A DNA stretch of 64,000 nt, from the NCBI GenBank assembly GCA_050084515.1, contig CM114273.1, forward strand, positions 31,000,001 to 31,064,000, given 5' to 3'. The position numbers were made by a program, and so were the translations under genes. Positions 37,001 to 47,875 of the stretch are shown piece by piece. This DNA is from Blasia pusilla (lineage: Eukaryota > Marchantiophyta > Marchantiopsida > Blasiales). The notes under the pieces are model-generated. The model saw nothing but the letters and a program-made list of their open reading frames with translations. It did not search any database and was not told the origin of the DNA. The stretch's first letter is position 1; each line of letters starts with the position of its first letter.

Positions 37001-40000
37001 CCAACGTGTAAAGAGCACCTTGGTTGATACCTGAAAGCTCTGCACCGACACTCGGAATGGTGAATACTCATCAATGGTGAGATGAGAGTCTCCTTCCTCT
37101 CGTACTGTACCTTCTATTCTTCCTCTCTCTGTACCCATCGTACATGGTTGGGTTCAAACCCCAAAACTAAGAGTCCCGACAGGCCTGGTATGTTGGGACA
37201 ACATGTTCTAAAGCACTGCTCCTGGGTAGCTGATAATGAGTGAACCGCGTGCAAGCAATATAGCAATACTCTCTATCAAATTGCCCATTGCTGTAGTTGG
37301 AACCTGTTGTGAGCTTGCGATGTCGTTCCCCTGGTTGTTGTGTCCTGTAATCCATGTGACTTGTGGCAGTTGTGCCACAAGTAAGGTGTCCAGTGGACTT
37401 AGTTCGAGAAATGGAGACCTCTCCTTCTTTTGAATCTGGATTCACGGGCCCTCCTCTGCAGCTTAATGCCAGGGCTGTTCACCTTGGCAGGTAGTGATGA
37501 TCTCTGGGGGTAACAAGCGGGCTCTCTTTGGGCCGCCCCTCCGCACAAATAGGACAGCGAGTCCCTGGCTGGGAGCTTAAACATTCTCCCCAGATCTTAA
37601 ATCAGTTGTTTGCCAAACCCCTACATAATATCAGCGGCCTTGAGCCCAACATATCTCCGTCCTCCCAAGCTTGTGAGGAGTATCAGTTCACCTATTAAAG
37701 GCGCATACCAAAGTTCAGCATCCCCAAGCTGGGTGGGGAATACCGGCATGTTTATGTGAGACTATCACAGGCCCACCGCAGTTCGGATCTGGGCAGAGAG
37801 TTCAAACTGGTCTATAGGAGGAAACCACGGTTCCACATGATCATTTTCGGTGTACATCCCACAGTAGACTTCGACTCATTTAAGATCATGTGCGCAGCTT
37901 TGGGCTTTGAATTCCTGGCTACAGTTGGGGTTACTCGGATGATGAATGGCCGTCAATGTATCTTCAAGGCGTCTATCAAGGGCAGGGGAGGCCAGTACTT
38001 GGCTTGCCACAAAAACCAGGTGTCTCAAGAACTGAGACGCGCCTACAACTGGAGGGCTATGGTAGTCGAGGGTGGTTCCAGCTTGAACGAAAGGCCCATC
38101 TCCACAAAACCGCTGGTGATCTACACACCTAATATCTTTAGTGCTCTCCAAGGAACCAGCGATGAAGAGCCTGCACATGAAGAGGTTCCATGTTGCAAGC
38201 AACCACACCTACGCCAAAACCGTGCCTGCCGACCCCCATCCCACTTAGTGACAGGTCTCCGTTTGGGTACCTGGAACTTCTGTAGACTGACCCATCCAAT
38301 GAAGCAGCTGGAGGTTGCTGAAGTTTTGCTGAAAAATCAAATACATATATGCGGTGGCCAGGAAACTTGGAAAACCAAGTTAATGGAGATACCCCATGTA
38401 CCACACTATGCATGGTTTGGAAAGATGTGCAGCACCCAAGCGGACAACAACAGAGGTATGAAGGGTGTCGGGTTCTTCATCAGAGACTTCATGGTGGACA
38501 GGTGTGAGATCATCAGCACAGGGCTCAAGTATGAACACAGCATATGGGTCAAGGTCCGAGCAGAGTGCAACACCCGAGATATGTATATTGGGTGTATTTA
38601 CATGCCCACAAACAGTGAATCTGCTGCTGTAAGAGAGGCAACGTTTGATAGTGTGAAAACTGATTGCCTTGGGTTCCAGACAAAGGGGAACATAGTCTTG
38701 CTGGGAGACTTCAACAGCTGGGTGGGGCAAGGCACTGATCCCCAAGCGGAGATCGGGATGTTTGGAGATGTGAGAGTGAATGGCAATGGCACACCGCTGA
38801 TCACGATGTTGAGGGAACTTCAACTGATGGCACTGAATGATAGGCATAAGGCCAGTCTACTTCAAGGAGAATGAACGCTCCATTGTGGACTACATAGCTG
38901 TGGATGAGGAACTCTACACACGCAGTGGGAAGATCACAGTAGATGCGACAGACATTGGAAGATGAGATCATTCATTGGTTTGGACAGAGTTGCAGCAAAG
39001 GCTAAAATGCTCGACCAAACCAGTGAAGAGAGTGATCAAGAAATGGAGGATAGAGGACTTCCAAGATGAGGGTAACAAGAAGGTGTACATTGGCAAGCTG
39101 GAAGAAAATCTCTTGGCATTTGACACTTTCATTGAATCTACCCTCAAGACTTTTGGGTTCACAAGAACAACTGTGGACATGGTGCTGGCATGGTGGGAAC
39201 GTGGAGTGACAGATGCCGCCGAGATTGCTGTCGGCAGGAAATTGATAATATGCGGCAGAGCCGTCAAATGGTGGTCCTTGGAACTCAAGGCAGCCATTGC
39301 CAAACGAATGGAAGCGTATGCAACAAGTGCCAAAGCCAAGGACGATGCATCCTTGTCGGCAGAGTATGTGGCCCTACGCAAGGAAACCCGTCTTCTCGTG
39401 CGCATGCACAAGAAGAAATTGAACCAAACGACATACTCATCCATCAATGAGAATTTCACTGAGAATCAGAAAAAGTTCTGGATGGAAGTGCAGAAATTGA
39501 GCAAGGCCAGGGACAAAAACGACGTAAAGACGGTGGAATGGTGACCACGGCTAAACAGATCCGACATGTGTTGGAAGACCATTACAAGGAGTTAGGCTGG
39601 AAGCCTGCTCGGACATCCCTTGAAGAGCAGAACTTCGAGAGGGTGGTGGAGGATTTTGTTAAGATACAACGGGAGAAGGTAGATGATGAGGTTGAGCTGG
39701 GCAACCCATATAACGATTGGTTCTCCCTGGCTGAGGTGGGAGCAGCAATCAAAGAACTTGTGAGCCACAAAGCAGGCGGTGGTGATGAGCTTGTGAATGA
39801 GCTGTTGAAGTATGGCGATGCTGCTATGGCTCGTTCTCTAGTGAGTCTCTTCAACCTGGTCTGGCGGGCAGAAGTCATCCCACAAAGATGGCGGGTGGGA
39901 GTCATCGTGAACCTCTTCAAGAAGGGTGAGCCAGAAGACCCTGGAAACTACAAGGGTATTACATTGCTAAGTGTAGTCGGGAAGCTCCTCTGCCGTATAC

Positions 40001-43000
40001 TGAACAATAGGATCTCTTTGTACCTGGAGGAGAATTCTTTCATCAAGGAAGGCCAGGCTGGCTTCCGGCAAGCCCAAGGATGCGTGGATCACATCTTCAC
40101 CTTCAGTCAGATTATCCAGGGTAGGAAAAAAGAGGGCAAACCCACCTATTGCTTCTTCTTGGACCTCAAGAAGGCATACAACACGGTATGGCGTGACGGG
40201 CTATCTTATAGCTTGTGGAAGGCGGGGCTCAGAGGGAAAATGTGGAGGGTGGTGGAGAAGATGTACCAGAACACAATGAGTAGAGTTCTGGTGAATGGCC
40301 AAAAGAGTGGGACATTCGACATCAAGCAAGGAGTGGCTCAAGGATGCCCACTCTCCCCCACCCTCTTCAACCTTTTCGTGAATTCCCTATTGGAAAGAAA
40401 TGGAGGATAGTGGACTAGGCATACGGGTGGGCAACAGCTCTGTTGTTGCCCTCATGTTTGCTGATGACCTTGGTGGCCTCGAGGAAACAGGAGAGAAACT
40501 CCAAGAGATGATCTCCCTGACTAAAATCTGGTGTGACATGTGGGGCATGGAGGCAAATGTACTGAAGTACGGTGTGATGATTTTCAATGCCAAGGAGGAG
40601 GACCAAGACCAACAGTGGTATTTGGGCAAACAAGAGATCCCCCATGTGGCTACATACACCTATCTGGGCATAGAATTCTTGGAAGATTGCATGTGGGATG
40701 CACACATTAAGAAGACTACTGAGAAAGGTCACAAGAAGGTGAACGGTCTGTCCAGATTCCTACACTGCCGGGACATCACATCAGAAGTAAAGCGCTCTGT
40801 CATTTTGCATACCAGTCGGCCCTCCCTGGAATATGGGGCAGCAGTGTGGGATGCCACCACCAAACAAAGGGATAGGCTTGAAGCTGTGCAGCTAAAGGCG
40901 TTTCGGGGTATGATGTCAACTTCCTCACAAACAGCCTGAGTTGGTGTGAGATCAGAACTTGGTGTGGAACCCTTGGAGGATAGACGTGACATCGCCAAGT
41001 TGAAATGGCTGAGGCAGCTGGAGACAATGGACTCCCATCGCTATCCTAAAGAGATGATGGGGAAGACCTGGACCCAAAGAAGGCCCGTAAAGCAGGCCAA
41101 ATCTTGGACGAAAAAGGTTCAAGAGATTGTGCAAGCATCCAAGCTCCCAGCAGGGCCTGAACTGTGGGAGCAAGATGAGAAAGCATTCGTGGATACCATA
41201 ACCAAAGCAGTAGGCAAACACTCACAGCAGAACAGCATGGAGGAAGCCATGAAAATGTCTGACCTCTCTCTTTTGACGGTATATCCTGAGAAGGCAGAAC
41301 TGAAGAACTATTTGCGGGGAACCCCTTGCTTGGGAACCCGGCCCAAGTTCAAGTTCAGAACGCGGGGCATTCCCCTTGAACCATATGAAAAGCAGGATGG
41401 GAACACAACTAAACTCTTGCGCCTTGTGTGACGATGGGGATGAAACCTCTAGTCCTTACTTGGTCTCCTGTGCAAAATTCACAACACACAGAGCAAGAGC
41501 ATATACTGATATTGCTAAGCTGGTAGCACCAGAATTGTTCAACACATTCAGTAGCCTTGATTCATTGCCCGAAGCTGTTGCACTGGTAAGTAATGTCTAT
41601 TGGAGATCCCAATCAGGTAAAGTAGATTGTGTGGTGAAGAGTTTCTTGGTTGACACTTGGAAGCTCCGCACAAACACGTTGTTTGGTCAGCACTCACACT
41701 ATATGAGAGTGTCTCCCTCCTCTCATATGGTACCTTCTTCACTTGCTTCTCTCTCTACACCCATCCCAGTCTCAAGCACCGTCCAACCAGGGCGCGGGGT
41801 CTATGGTTGCAAGGCTACGACAGGCACTACTTAATGAGTACAGTCTCTGTACCCATCCCAGTATCTTGCACCGTCCAACCAGGATGTGGGGTGCATATTC
41901 AGCACGCTATGAAAGGTACTATTTAATGACTGCAATCTCTCTTTATTTGTAAATACTCTGCAATTCCACTCTTTTCTTTCCATCTGACCGTTACTAGTAA
42001 GATAGTTCCCATCTGCCACCCTATGCCCCTGTATCTGTAATCTACTCTGGCATTTTCTGGTCACCTTGAGAGCGAAATCAGCTTTGTTCCAGATAGTTTT
42101 CAGTTAGAAATTTCATCAAAGTCATGAATCACAAACCGTTTTGGTTTTATATGCGATATAGATACGAGTTAACAATAATGGAAAAGATTTGCATTGCACT
42201 GAAACAAGGAGACAAAGGTCCAGAACGCATCCACTCCAAGACCCAAAATACAGGTTCAATGAAGACCAAGATGTACGTAACAAAGTCAATAGTTATCATG
42301 CATCCATCTGAAGAAATTTGAGAGCCCGAATGTCTATCAACACTGAATGGGTGTAAGAGGAAAGTTCATCGTACCTGAATGCATTCAACTGTTCTAAAAC
42401 CCCAAGTCCAAGCAGCAGTTGACATCCCAAGAAGACAACTCCTTGGAAAGATGTCAAAGCACCTGATGCAATGGGCCGTAATTGTGTTCTTTCCACCTGG
42501 TGCAACCACAGATATGGTAGCCTTCAGTTGACATTCCAAACCTAAATTTTAGGACCTTACCCCTCTTCTATCAATGCAGACACGTGTTGCTGCAAGTAGT
42601 AAACAAGCACCAAGGAGGACTAAAGCCTGAAAACACCAGGTCAAAAGATTTTTGATTGATGAGAAAATCTTGCAGTTGACATAAGTAATCCTTTGATATC
42701 CTATAGTTTCAAGAGGTCCAAGCCGTTAATTCTGTATCCCACGCAGAGACTATTTGTAATCAAGAACTAAAGTTGTGAGTATTCCTGAGTAGAGAAAGGA
42801 ACTGAACTGAATTGAATTGAAATCACACCTTTCCATCAATATCTCTGTCCAACAAGTCATTGATCGTGCAACCAGCTCCTCTTAAGAGCACAGCTCCCAA
42901 TCCAAACCAACCCAACAACTCTAGATTTGGCAGACTGCCTGAAGGAGCTGCCAAGCATATTGACCTACAGAGACAGACATGGAATACAGCAGATTGTAAG

Positions 43001-44057
43001 GGATTGGTTCAAACAGTTTGTCTGTGCAATGATAATGACAGAAGAAACAAAATGAGCAGGTTAGTTTGCTTCCATGATTCAGCAACTACAGAAATTATGT
43101 TGGTATGCCTTTGTGCTACCTGATCAGTAAAAAGTTGAATGCTGTCATCAAAGCAGGTTGTTCTCGCTGACTTCTATCTGTCTCACAAGCACATACTCGA
43201 TCTGAACAAGCCTCTCACCAAAAACAAGGCCACGCGAGGAGCCAAGTCCCAATCGGTCTGTCGAGGCGCGCAAGTTGTGCAAATGGCCATAGCTCTTTAG
43301 GCAGAACCCTCTGGAGCCAATGCTCTTCCACCGGTGCTTTCTTATACTGTCCACTACAATCGCCCTCTGTGCCTGCCCTCTTGCTAGTTGAGGCATATGG
43401 TCGACTATGGAGCCCTCGCAGTGAAAATTGTGATGGACGACCACTACCTTGGGCGATGTCACGAGATGATGGGAGAGAGTGAAGTTGCAGAGGGTAAAAA
43501 CCCTCGACAAGCTGGATTCCATATGGAAATTTCTGGTTCACTGGATAATGTTTTGGATTCCTGCCTACGCTTCGGAACTCTGGCCCTAAAGGAGAAGCTG
43601 TGCCTTCAAGTGCAGGTCTTGCAAAATCTGAAATTGAAGATTTCTCAGAAAGCTCAAACAAAAGAAACGCGTATCTGATACCTGAGCCCTGATTATGCCC
43701 TGGTTGGCTACTGTCCACTAGAGAAGACTCTTTGCTGGCCTCATCGCTCCCTGCAACCCTTCGACTCCGACTGGTTCCTTCGACATCTTTAGCTGAAGTT
43801 CCAACGTCTGATTGAAGACTACAAAATGCAGCTGAATTTCCAGGCTGGAGGAAGGTAAGTGTTTCAGGCGTCCAACTAACCTCCTTATGAAAAAATCCCA
43901 ACCTAGAAACTCCTGATTTTGAGACAAAACACGAATTGAAGGCCCACTGAGCAGGCACCAGGTCTCCAGCACTCGCTCTGGCAGCTCGCTGAGACGAAGA
44001 AGCGCAAAGACGACGGAGTAGAGGCACAAGTTTGGTTCGAGACCGAAGAAATGCCAT
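34015..44057 (-). CDS. COQ2: 4-hydroxybenzoate polyprenyltransferase, mitochondrial
   Basis: Eight exons rebuild a continuous 539-aa protein: 44057-43219, 42964-42829, 42496-42375, 35732-35663, 35452-35303, 34872-34737, 34354-34258 and 34084-34015. All introns are GT-AG, phases agree and the sum is 1620 nt. The enzyme joins the polyprenyl chain to 4-hydroxybenzoate in ubiquinone synthesis in the inner mitochondrial membrane. Both prenyl-diphosphate/Mg-binding motifs of the UbiA family are present: NDLLDRDID (about residues 315-323) and DTIYAHQDKEDD (about 433-444). Other family blocks are [47 protein letters not shown] and FVSNKWLGA. The N-terminus is Arg/Ser-rich and longer (about 250 residues before the membrane domain) than I expect for the family; it should hold the mitochondrial presequence. 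Intron 3 is about 6.6 kb and holds a LINE. Confidence 0.96.
36916..37190 (+). mobile_element. 5'-truncated LINE 3'-end relic
   Basis: It matches the last few hundred bases of the LINE family (ccagagctgttcatcac, agattcattgcccc, gataccтgaaagctc-like segment, then cccgacaggcctgg) and is closest to the copy at 60617-61008. It is strongly diverged and lies just upstream of the longer LINE in COQ2 intron 3. Confidence 0.65.
37756..38968 (+). pseudogene. LINE N-terminal region and endonuclease (broken)
   Basis: The first 372 codons are open (37756-38874). The endonuclease part shows [11 protein letters not shown] (catalytic Asn), GGQETW (Glu), IYMPTN, and [10 protein letters not shown] (Asp and Asn). 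A frame change near 38865 leads to [14 protein letters not shown] and DIG, then a stop directly before DHSLVW, which holds the usual Asp-His end of the domain. This nuclease would nick target DNA for priming. The upstream 170 residues are unassigned. Confidence 0.85.
38969..40939 (+). pseudogene. LINE reverse transcriptase (broken)
   Basis: The linker (38975-39544) is followed by RT in another frame (39538-40410): [44 protein letters not shown] and [16 protein letters not shown]. After a further frame change the active-site block reads [13 protein letters not shown] (FADD). The thumb-like region follows to [13 protein letters not shown]. No RNase H domain was seen. Confidence 0.88.
40940..41560 (+). 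pseudogene. LINE C-terminal region with zinc motif (broken)
   Basis: It continues the LINE protein: [38 protein letters not shown], then after a frame change the zinc motif [18 protein letters not shown]. The first His position reads Tyr here, whereas the truncated copy at 63150-63548 has His. The 681-bp copy at 63122-63802 matches from 41161 onward. Confidence 0.8.
41748..41936 (+). repeat. Tandem duplication of the LINE 3' tail
   Basis: Two diverged copies of about 94 bp, each with tctctrtacccatcccagt, caccgtccaaccagg and ggyactayttaatga. The first ends the LINE, the second follows directly and is more diverged. Confidence 0.75.
42561..42626 (-). other. Possible 66-nt cassette exon in COQ2 intron 2
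   Basis: Between exons 2 and 3, the minus strand has ttttcag before 42626 and gtaagg after 42561. They enclose 22 open codons in phase with both neighbouring exons, encoding a hydrophobic stretch starting [12 protein letters not shown]. Inclusion would put it right after the first Asp-rich motif, where the family has no insert, so use may be rare or absent. Confidence 0.3.
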
Positions 44058-44691
44058 CGCAATTACTTAGCTGAAGCTCGTGTATGTGCACAGCGGAAAG
44101 GGTTCTTTTCCAACTACACGACCTCCATTAATTGGAAACCTTTCCTGCGGGAGTCGAAACAATTCCTGTCCTCAATGAAATGCATAATCTCTCCCATCTG
44201 CCTTGCTATGCACTGTGGAGTAACGAGAATTTTCTTAGAAGAAATCTTGCCCATGAGAATTCCACACTTGCAATTCTTTTCCTATCCTTCCCATTGGTCT
44301 TACTATGTCATTTGAAACGCTATTAGCAGCAATGCCCATTATGCTACTTCCATTATGCTACTTCCACACTGGTCACTAGTCTGCCATTTGAAACGAGTCC
44401 TCCGAAGCCCAACAACTCACCCGTCAACTTGACCGGGAAGCTCATAACAAGCACAATGATCCTATACCTCCAACTTCCCACTCAACAGTGGTAGAAGTCC
44501 AAGAGCAGATTCCATTTCACAACAGTCACCAACCAAATCGGTCCGCGCCTTCACAAACACTCCTTCCCTCTCCTCACCCAATCCCTACAGTTTGGTGCTA
44601 CTAACTGTTGTCAGACTCTCTGCATCGCCACCTCCTAAATCCTACCACATGGCCGCCACATATTCCGCAAACCATCTAATCAAACCCTTCT
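44058..44691 (-). promoter_or_regulatory. Upstream region of COQ2
   Basis: DNA between the COQ2 start codon and a solo-LTR-like repeat. It must contain the 5' UTR and core promoter, but I see no element that I can assign with confidence. Confidence 0.4.
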
Positions 44692-45717
44692 TGTCGCGAC
44701 CCTCATAATCAAACAACACCAAGTAGGCGCCAAGCGAAACATCAGAACTCAAAGGAACTCACGCTGCGAGGTTTGCGCTTTGGAGAGGCGTTTGGAAGAG
44801 TCTCTTGGAAAAGTCTAAGAGACGAAACGCGGAACAGAGTTGTGCGTTTCATGCGTTAGTGGTCGCGACCAGGAAACCTAGACCAAAAGCGAGCCAAGAC
44901 TTGAGATGAGTTGAGTCTTGGGAGGTTGGTTGCCAAAGAGGTGAGAACCAGTTTGGAACACGACTAGCGTTTGGGAGAATCTGACTGTGTTTAGGACCAT
45001 AACGCTGAGCTCCGAGATGCGTTTGGGACAAATAAGAGCGCGTTGGAAAGCTGATCTTGAGACGCTTCCAACGCACCAAAGATCTCAGCAAACGCATAAG
45101 TACAGGCTGAGATATTGGCCGAAAACGATTGAGAGAGCAATCGGGTTGAGGGCCAATTGGAGAGGCCCGGGTGTCTTTCCCTAAATGTAGGGGGCCCCCG
45201 GAGATCCCCAAAAGTACTAGTAAGGGAGGACCTTCTCCGAGATGTCTCGGGAAATGAAACCCCACTTTGGGCGCCAAACGGCGTTTCAGAGGCACGGGAT
45301 GCAACGTGAGTTTGCGCGAAACCCAAACCCAAACTGATCCAAGGAGTGGACTTTGTACGCCACACTTGGATTCCAACCCGAGATTCACTTCGTGCGAGTC
45401 TTGGTGAGGAACTCATTGGATGTTCATCGGACAGTTGGAACCGCTAGGCGCGAAACGCCGTTTCAGGTTCCTGAATCGACCAGAAAGTCTATCCCAAGTC
45501 TTTCGAGATTTGCCCGTGTTGTAAACCGCGAAACTAGGAAGGTTGAGCTTGATGAGAGTCCGAGACGAGAACTCGGAAAGTAACCCCGCTGATTGATCCA
45601 AGACCCGACTAACCAAAGTGCGTGTTTGGATGTAGATCAACGTTGAGAGCGTGACCTACTGAACGCACGCTTCCGCAACAAACAAGATTAACGTTCAAGG
45701 AGGGTAGGCGCGCGACA
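44692..45717. repeat. Solo-LTR-like repeat, copy 1 (1026 bp)
   Basis: It begins tgtcgcgaccctca and ends ggcgcgcgaca (TG...CA with inverted tgtcgcg/cgcgaca ends). The 5-bp sequence cttct lies directly on both sides (44687-44691 and 45718-45722), which fits a target duplication. It is a direct repeat of 46877-47875. Short frames inside show no domains. Confidence 0.75.
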
Positions 45718-46876
45718 CTTCTCTTCTAGCTCCGGGCTCTGGAGCAGCACCAACCAACCATGCGTTGGCACCAAACCCAAGTCCATTAGGGGAAAGCGCT
45801 AAACATAAAAGGGGTTTCAAGAGGACAATCAAAGCATAAAAAGGGATGGGAAAATCCATCACGAGAATGGACACAATCAATTAAAGAGTGAACATCAAAA
45901 AACGGCTACATCAGGGCCGACCCAATCAAGGAGAAAGCATTTGCAACATTAACAGTATCTATAAGTGGGTGGGACCAGCTCTCTTCATGTGTAGCCTCCC
46001 ACTACACTCTTGACACATTGCCTTGCTTGTAACAAGAAGGAGCGCACAATCTGGACTCAAGAGTCGATAACAACTTCTGTCTGATGTCGCAGCGTTTACA
46101 TGAGTGAGATGTTGTGCTAGTCAGATGAGTCATTTCGAAGTCTTGCTTGGACAGGCATCGCAGTAGGCTTCTAGGGAAGATCAGCGTCTTGCATCTATCG
46201 CTCGTTGTCTTCTATCTGCCCATGGCCAATCTATACTATTATTGGAGAGTGCCTTCTCACAGTGCAAACGCTTGCCATCTTGACACATGGCATTTTACGC
46301 CAATGAGGATATATTAGGCATGTCGTCTCTCACTCAGTGCAAACCCTGGCACCTTTGACACATGGCCATTGTACATCTCTGGGTGCGTTTTCCTCTCGTG
46401 TGAACCTTCCGGGCGCGGTTTTCTCACATATTAACCTCGTAGGTATCCGTTGATTCGTTGCATTAGTTTCTAACGGTTTTTTTTTAAATTTTCAAATTCA
46501 TTCTTGGTGACAGTTATGATCTCACAAAGGATATCAGTCGATGTGATTACCCTCTCATTTTTTGAAGAGTTACCAAAGCCTCCTTTAGGGTTTAGGAGCT
46601 TACACAACTCTGTATTTATTGTGTGCATCCAATAAACAAACTTCATTCATCGTGCGCACTCCAAGCTGTTGCTCGGGTGAGGTTTGCTTTTGCATTCTGT
46701 TTTCCACAAGCCATAGAGGCTTAAGCTGCTGAGATTTATTGCTTTCTATAGTCGGTTACAAAGCTCTACTGGGATTTTGCACTGATACGAAAATCTCATT
46801 GCATGTCGGGGGACAACTCTATAGTAGGTCGCATAAGGGATCTTAGAACACTATTGTATACTATTGAGTGCATTAG
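45718..46876. other. Spacer between two solo-LTR-like repeats
   Basis: No gag, pol or other recognisable coding sequence. If the two flanking repeats were LTRs of one element, this would be a short non-autonomous interior, but the target duplication around copy 1 alone argues for separate insertions. Confidence 0.45.
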
Positions 46877-47875
46877 TGTCGCGACCCTCATGACCAAACG
46901 AGTGCCAAGCGAAACATCGGAACATTAGCGGGCTCACGCTAAGATGGTTTGCGCGTTGGAGTAGTCTCAAAGAGGAGACAAGAGACAAGACGCGAGCGAG
47001 GTGTCGCGTTTCAGATGTTGTGGTCGCGACGAGAAACCTGGACCAAACGCGGAATGAGACTTGAAAGAAGTCGAGTCTAGGAAGTGGGTTGCCAAAGGAA
47101 GAATCCGGATTTGGAACGCCACTAGCGTTTGAGAGTTTCCGACTGTATTTATGGCCATAACTTTTAGCGCCAAGCTGCGTTTGGATTAAATAAGGATGCG
47201 TTAGAAAACTTATGGAAAGCCGGTTCAAACGCACTAAAGATCTTTGCAAACGCTTTAGCAGCGTCTGAGAAACAACCCGGAAACGACTGTAAGTAGAGTC
47301 GGTTGAGGGCCACAATGAAGGGCCCGGCCCTCCTTTTCCAAGGGGTTATTGGAGAACCCCAGAAGTACTAGTAAGGGGGAAGGTCTTCGAGAGTGCTTGG
47401 AACCCGAACCCCACTTTGGGCGCTGCGGGGCGGCTCAAGGGCATGGAACGGAACGCGAGTTTGGGGGTTGGGTTGGAAAACCTGCACCAAGTCTATTTAT
47501 TGAAGCGATTTTAGACATCCCTCTTGGATTTCACCCCGCGACTCAATCACTTGGGTCTCGGTTTGGAACTCACACGAGGTCCATTGAACAGTTGGGATCG
47601 CTAGGCGCGCAAGTGTCGTTTCAGATCCCTGGACTAACCAGGAAGTCTGTTTCAAGTCTTGAAGGACTTGCCATGTGTTGGAAACTAGGGATTAAGGAAG
47701 GTTGAGCTTGATGAGACGCCGAGTTGAGAACTCGGTGGGTTGGAACGCTGGTTGGCCTAGACCCGACTAACGATAGTGCGTGTTTGGGTGCAGATCGGCG
47801 ATGAGATCGTGACCTACTGAACTTACGCTTCCGCAACACTAAAGATTGACGTTCAAGGAGAGTAGGGGCGCGACT
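46877..47875. repeat. Solo-LTR-like repeat, copy 2 (about 999 bp)
   Basis: Same family and orientation as 44692-45717: starts tgtcgcgaccctca and ends ggggcgcgact. It is clearly diverged from copy 1. No convincing target duplication could be read. Confidence 0.7.

Larger units (their letters stand above)
37191..41843 (+). mobile_element. LINE (non-LTR retrotransposon) inside COQ2 intron 3
   Basis: A near full-length LINE in plus orientation, antisense to COQ2. It codes in order for an N-terminal region, an apurinic-type endonuclease, reverse transcriptase and a C-terminal CCHC-like zinc motif. The exact 5' end is unclear. The 3' end ...cttaatgagtacag is fixed by comparison with the copy at 63122-63802, which has a target duplication directly behind it. 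There is no poly(A) tail. Frame shifts and a stop break the coding region. The clade is not assigned. Confidence 0.88.

Noticed and set aside
37146-37162. gggttcaaacccc resembling a tRNA T-arm
   Set aside because: No acceptor stem, D-arm or anticodon arm around it; it lies in a LINE tail relic.
44849-45416. Minus-strand frames of 141-179 codons
   Set aside because: They fall inside the solo-LTR-like repeat, show no domain and are not conserved as frames in the second copy.
45718-46876. The two 1-kb repeats as LTRs of a single short element
   Set aside because: Copy 1 alone is flanked by a 5-bp duplication, and no primer site or polypurine tract is evident in the spacer.
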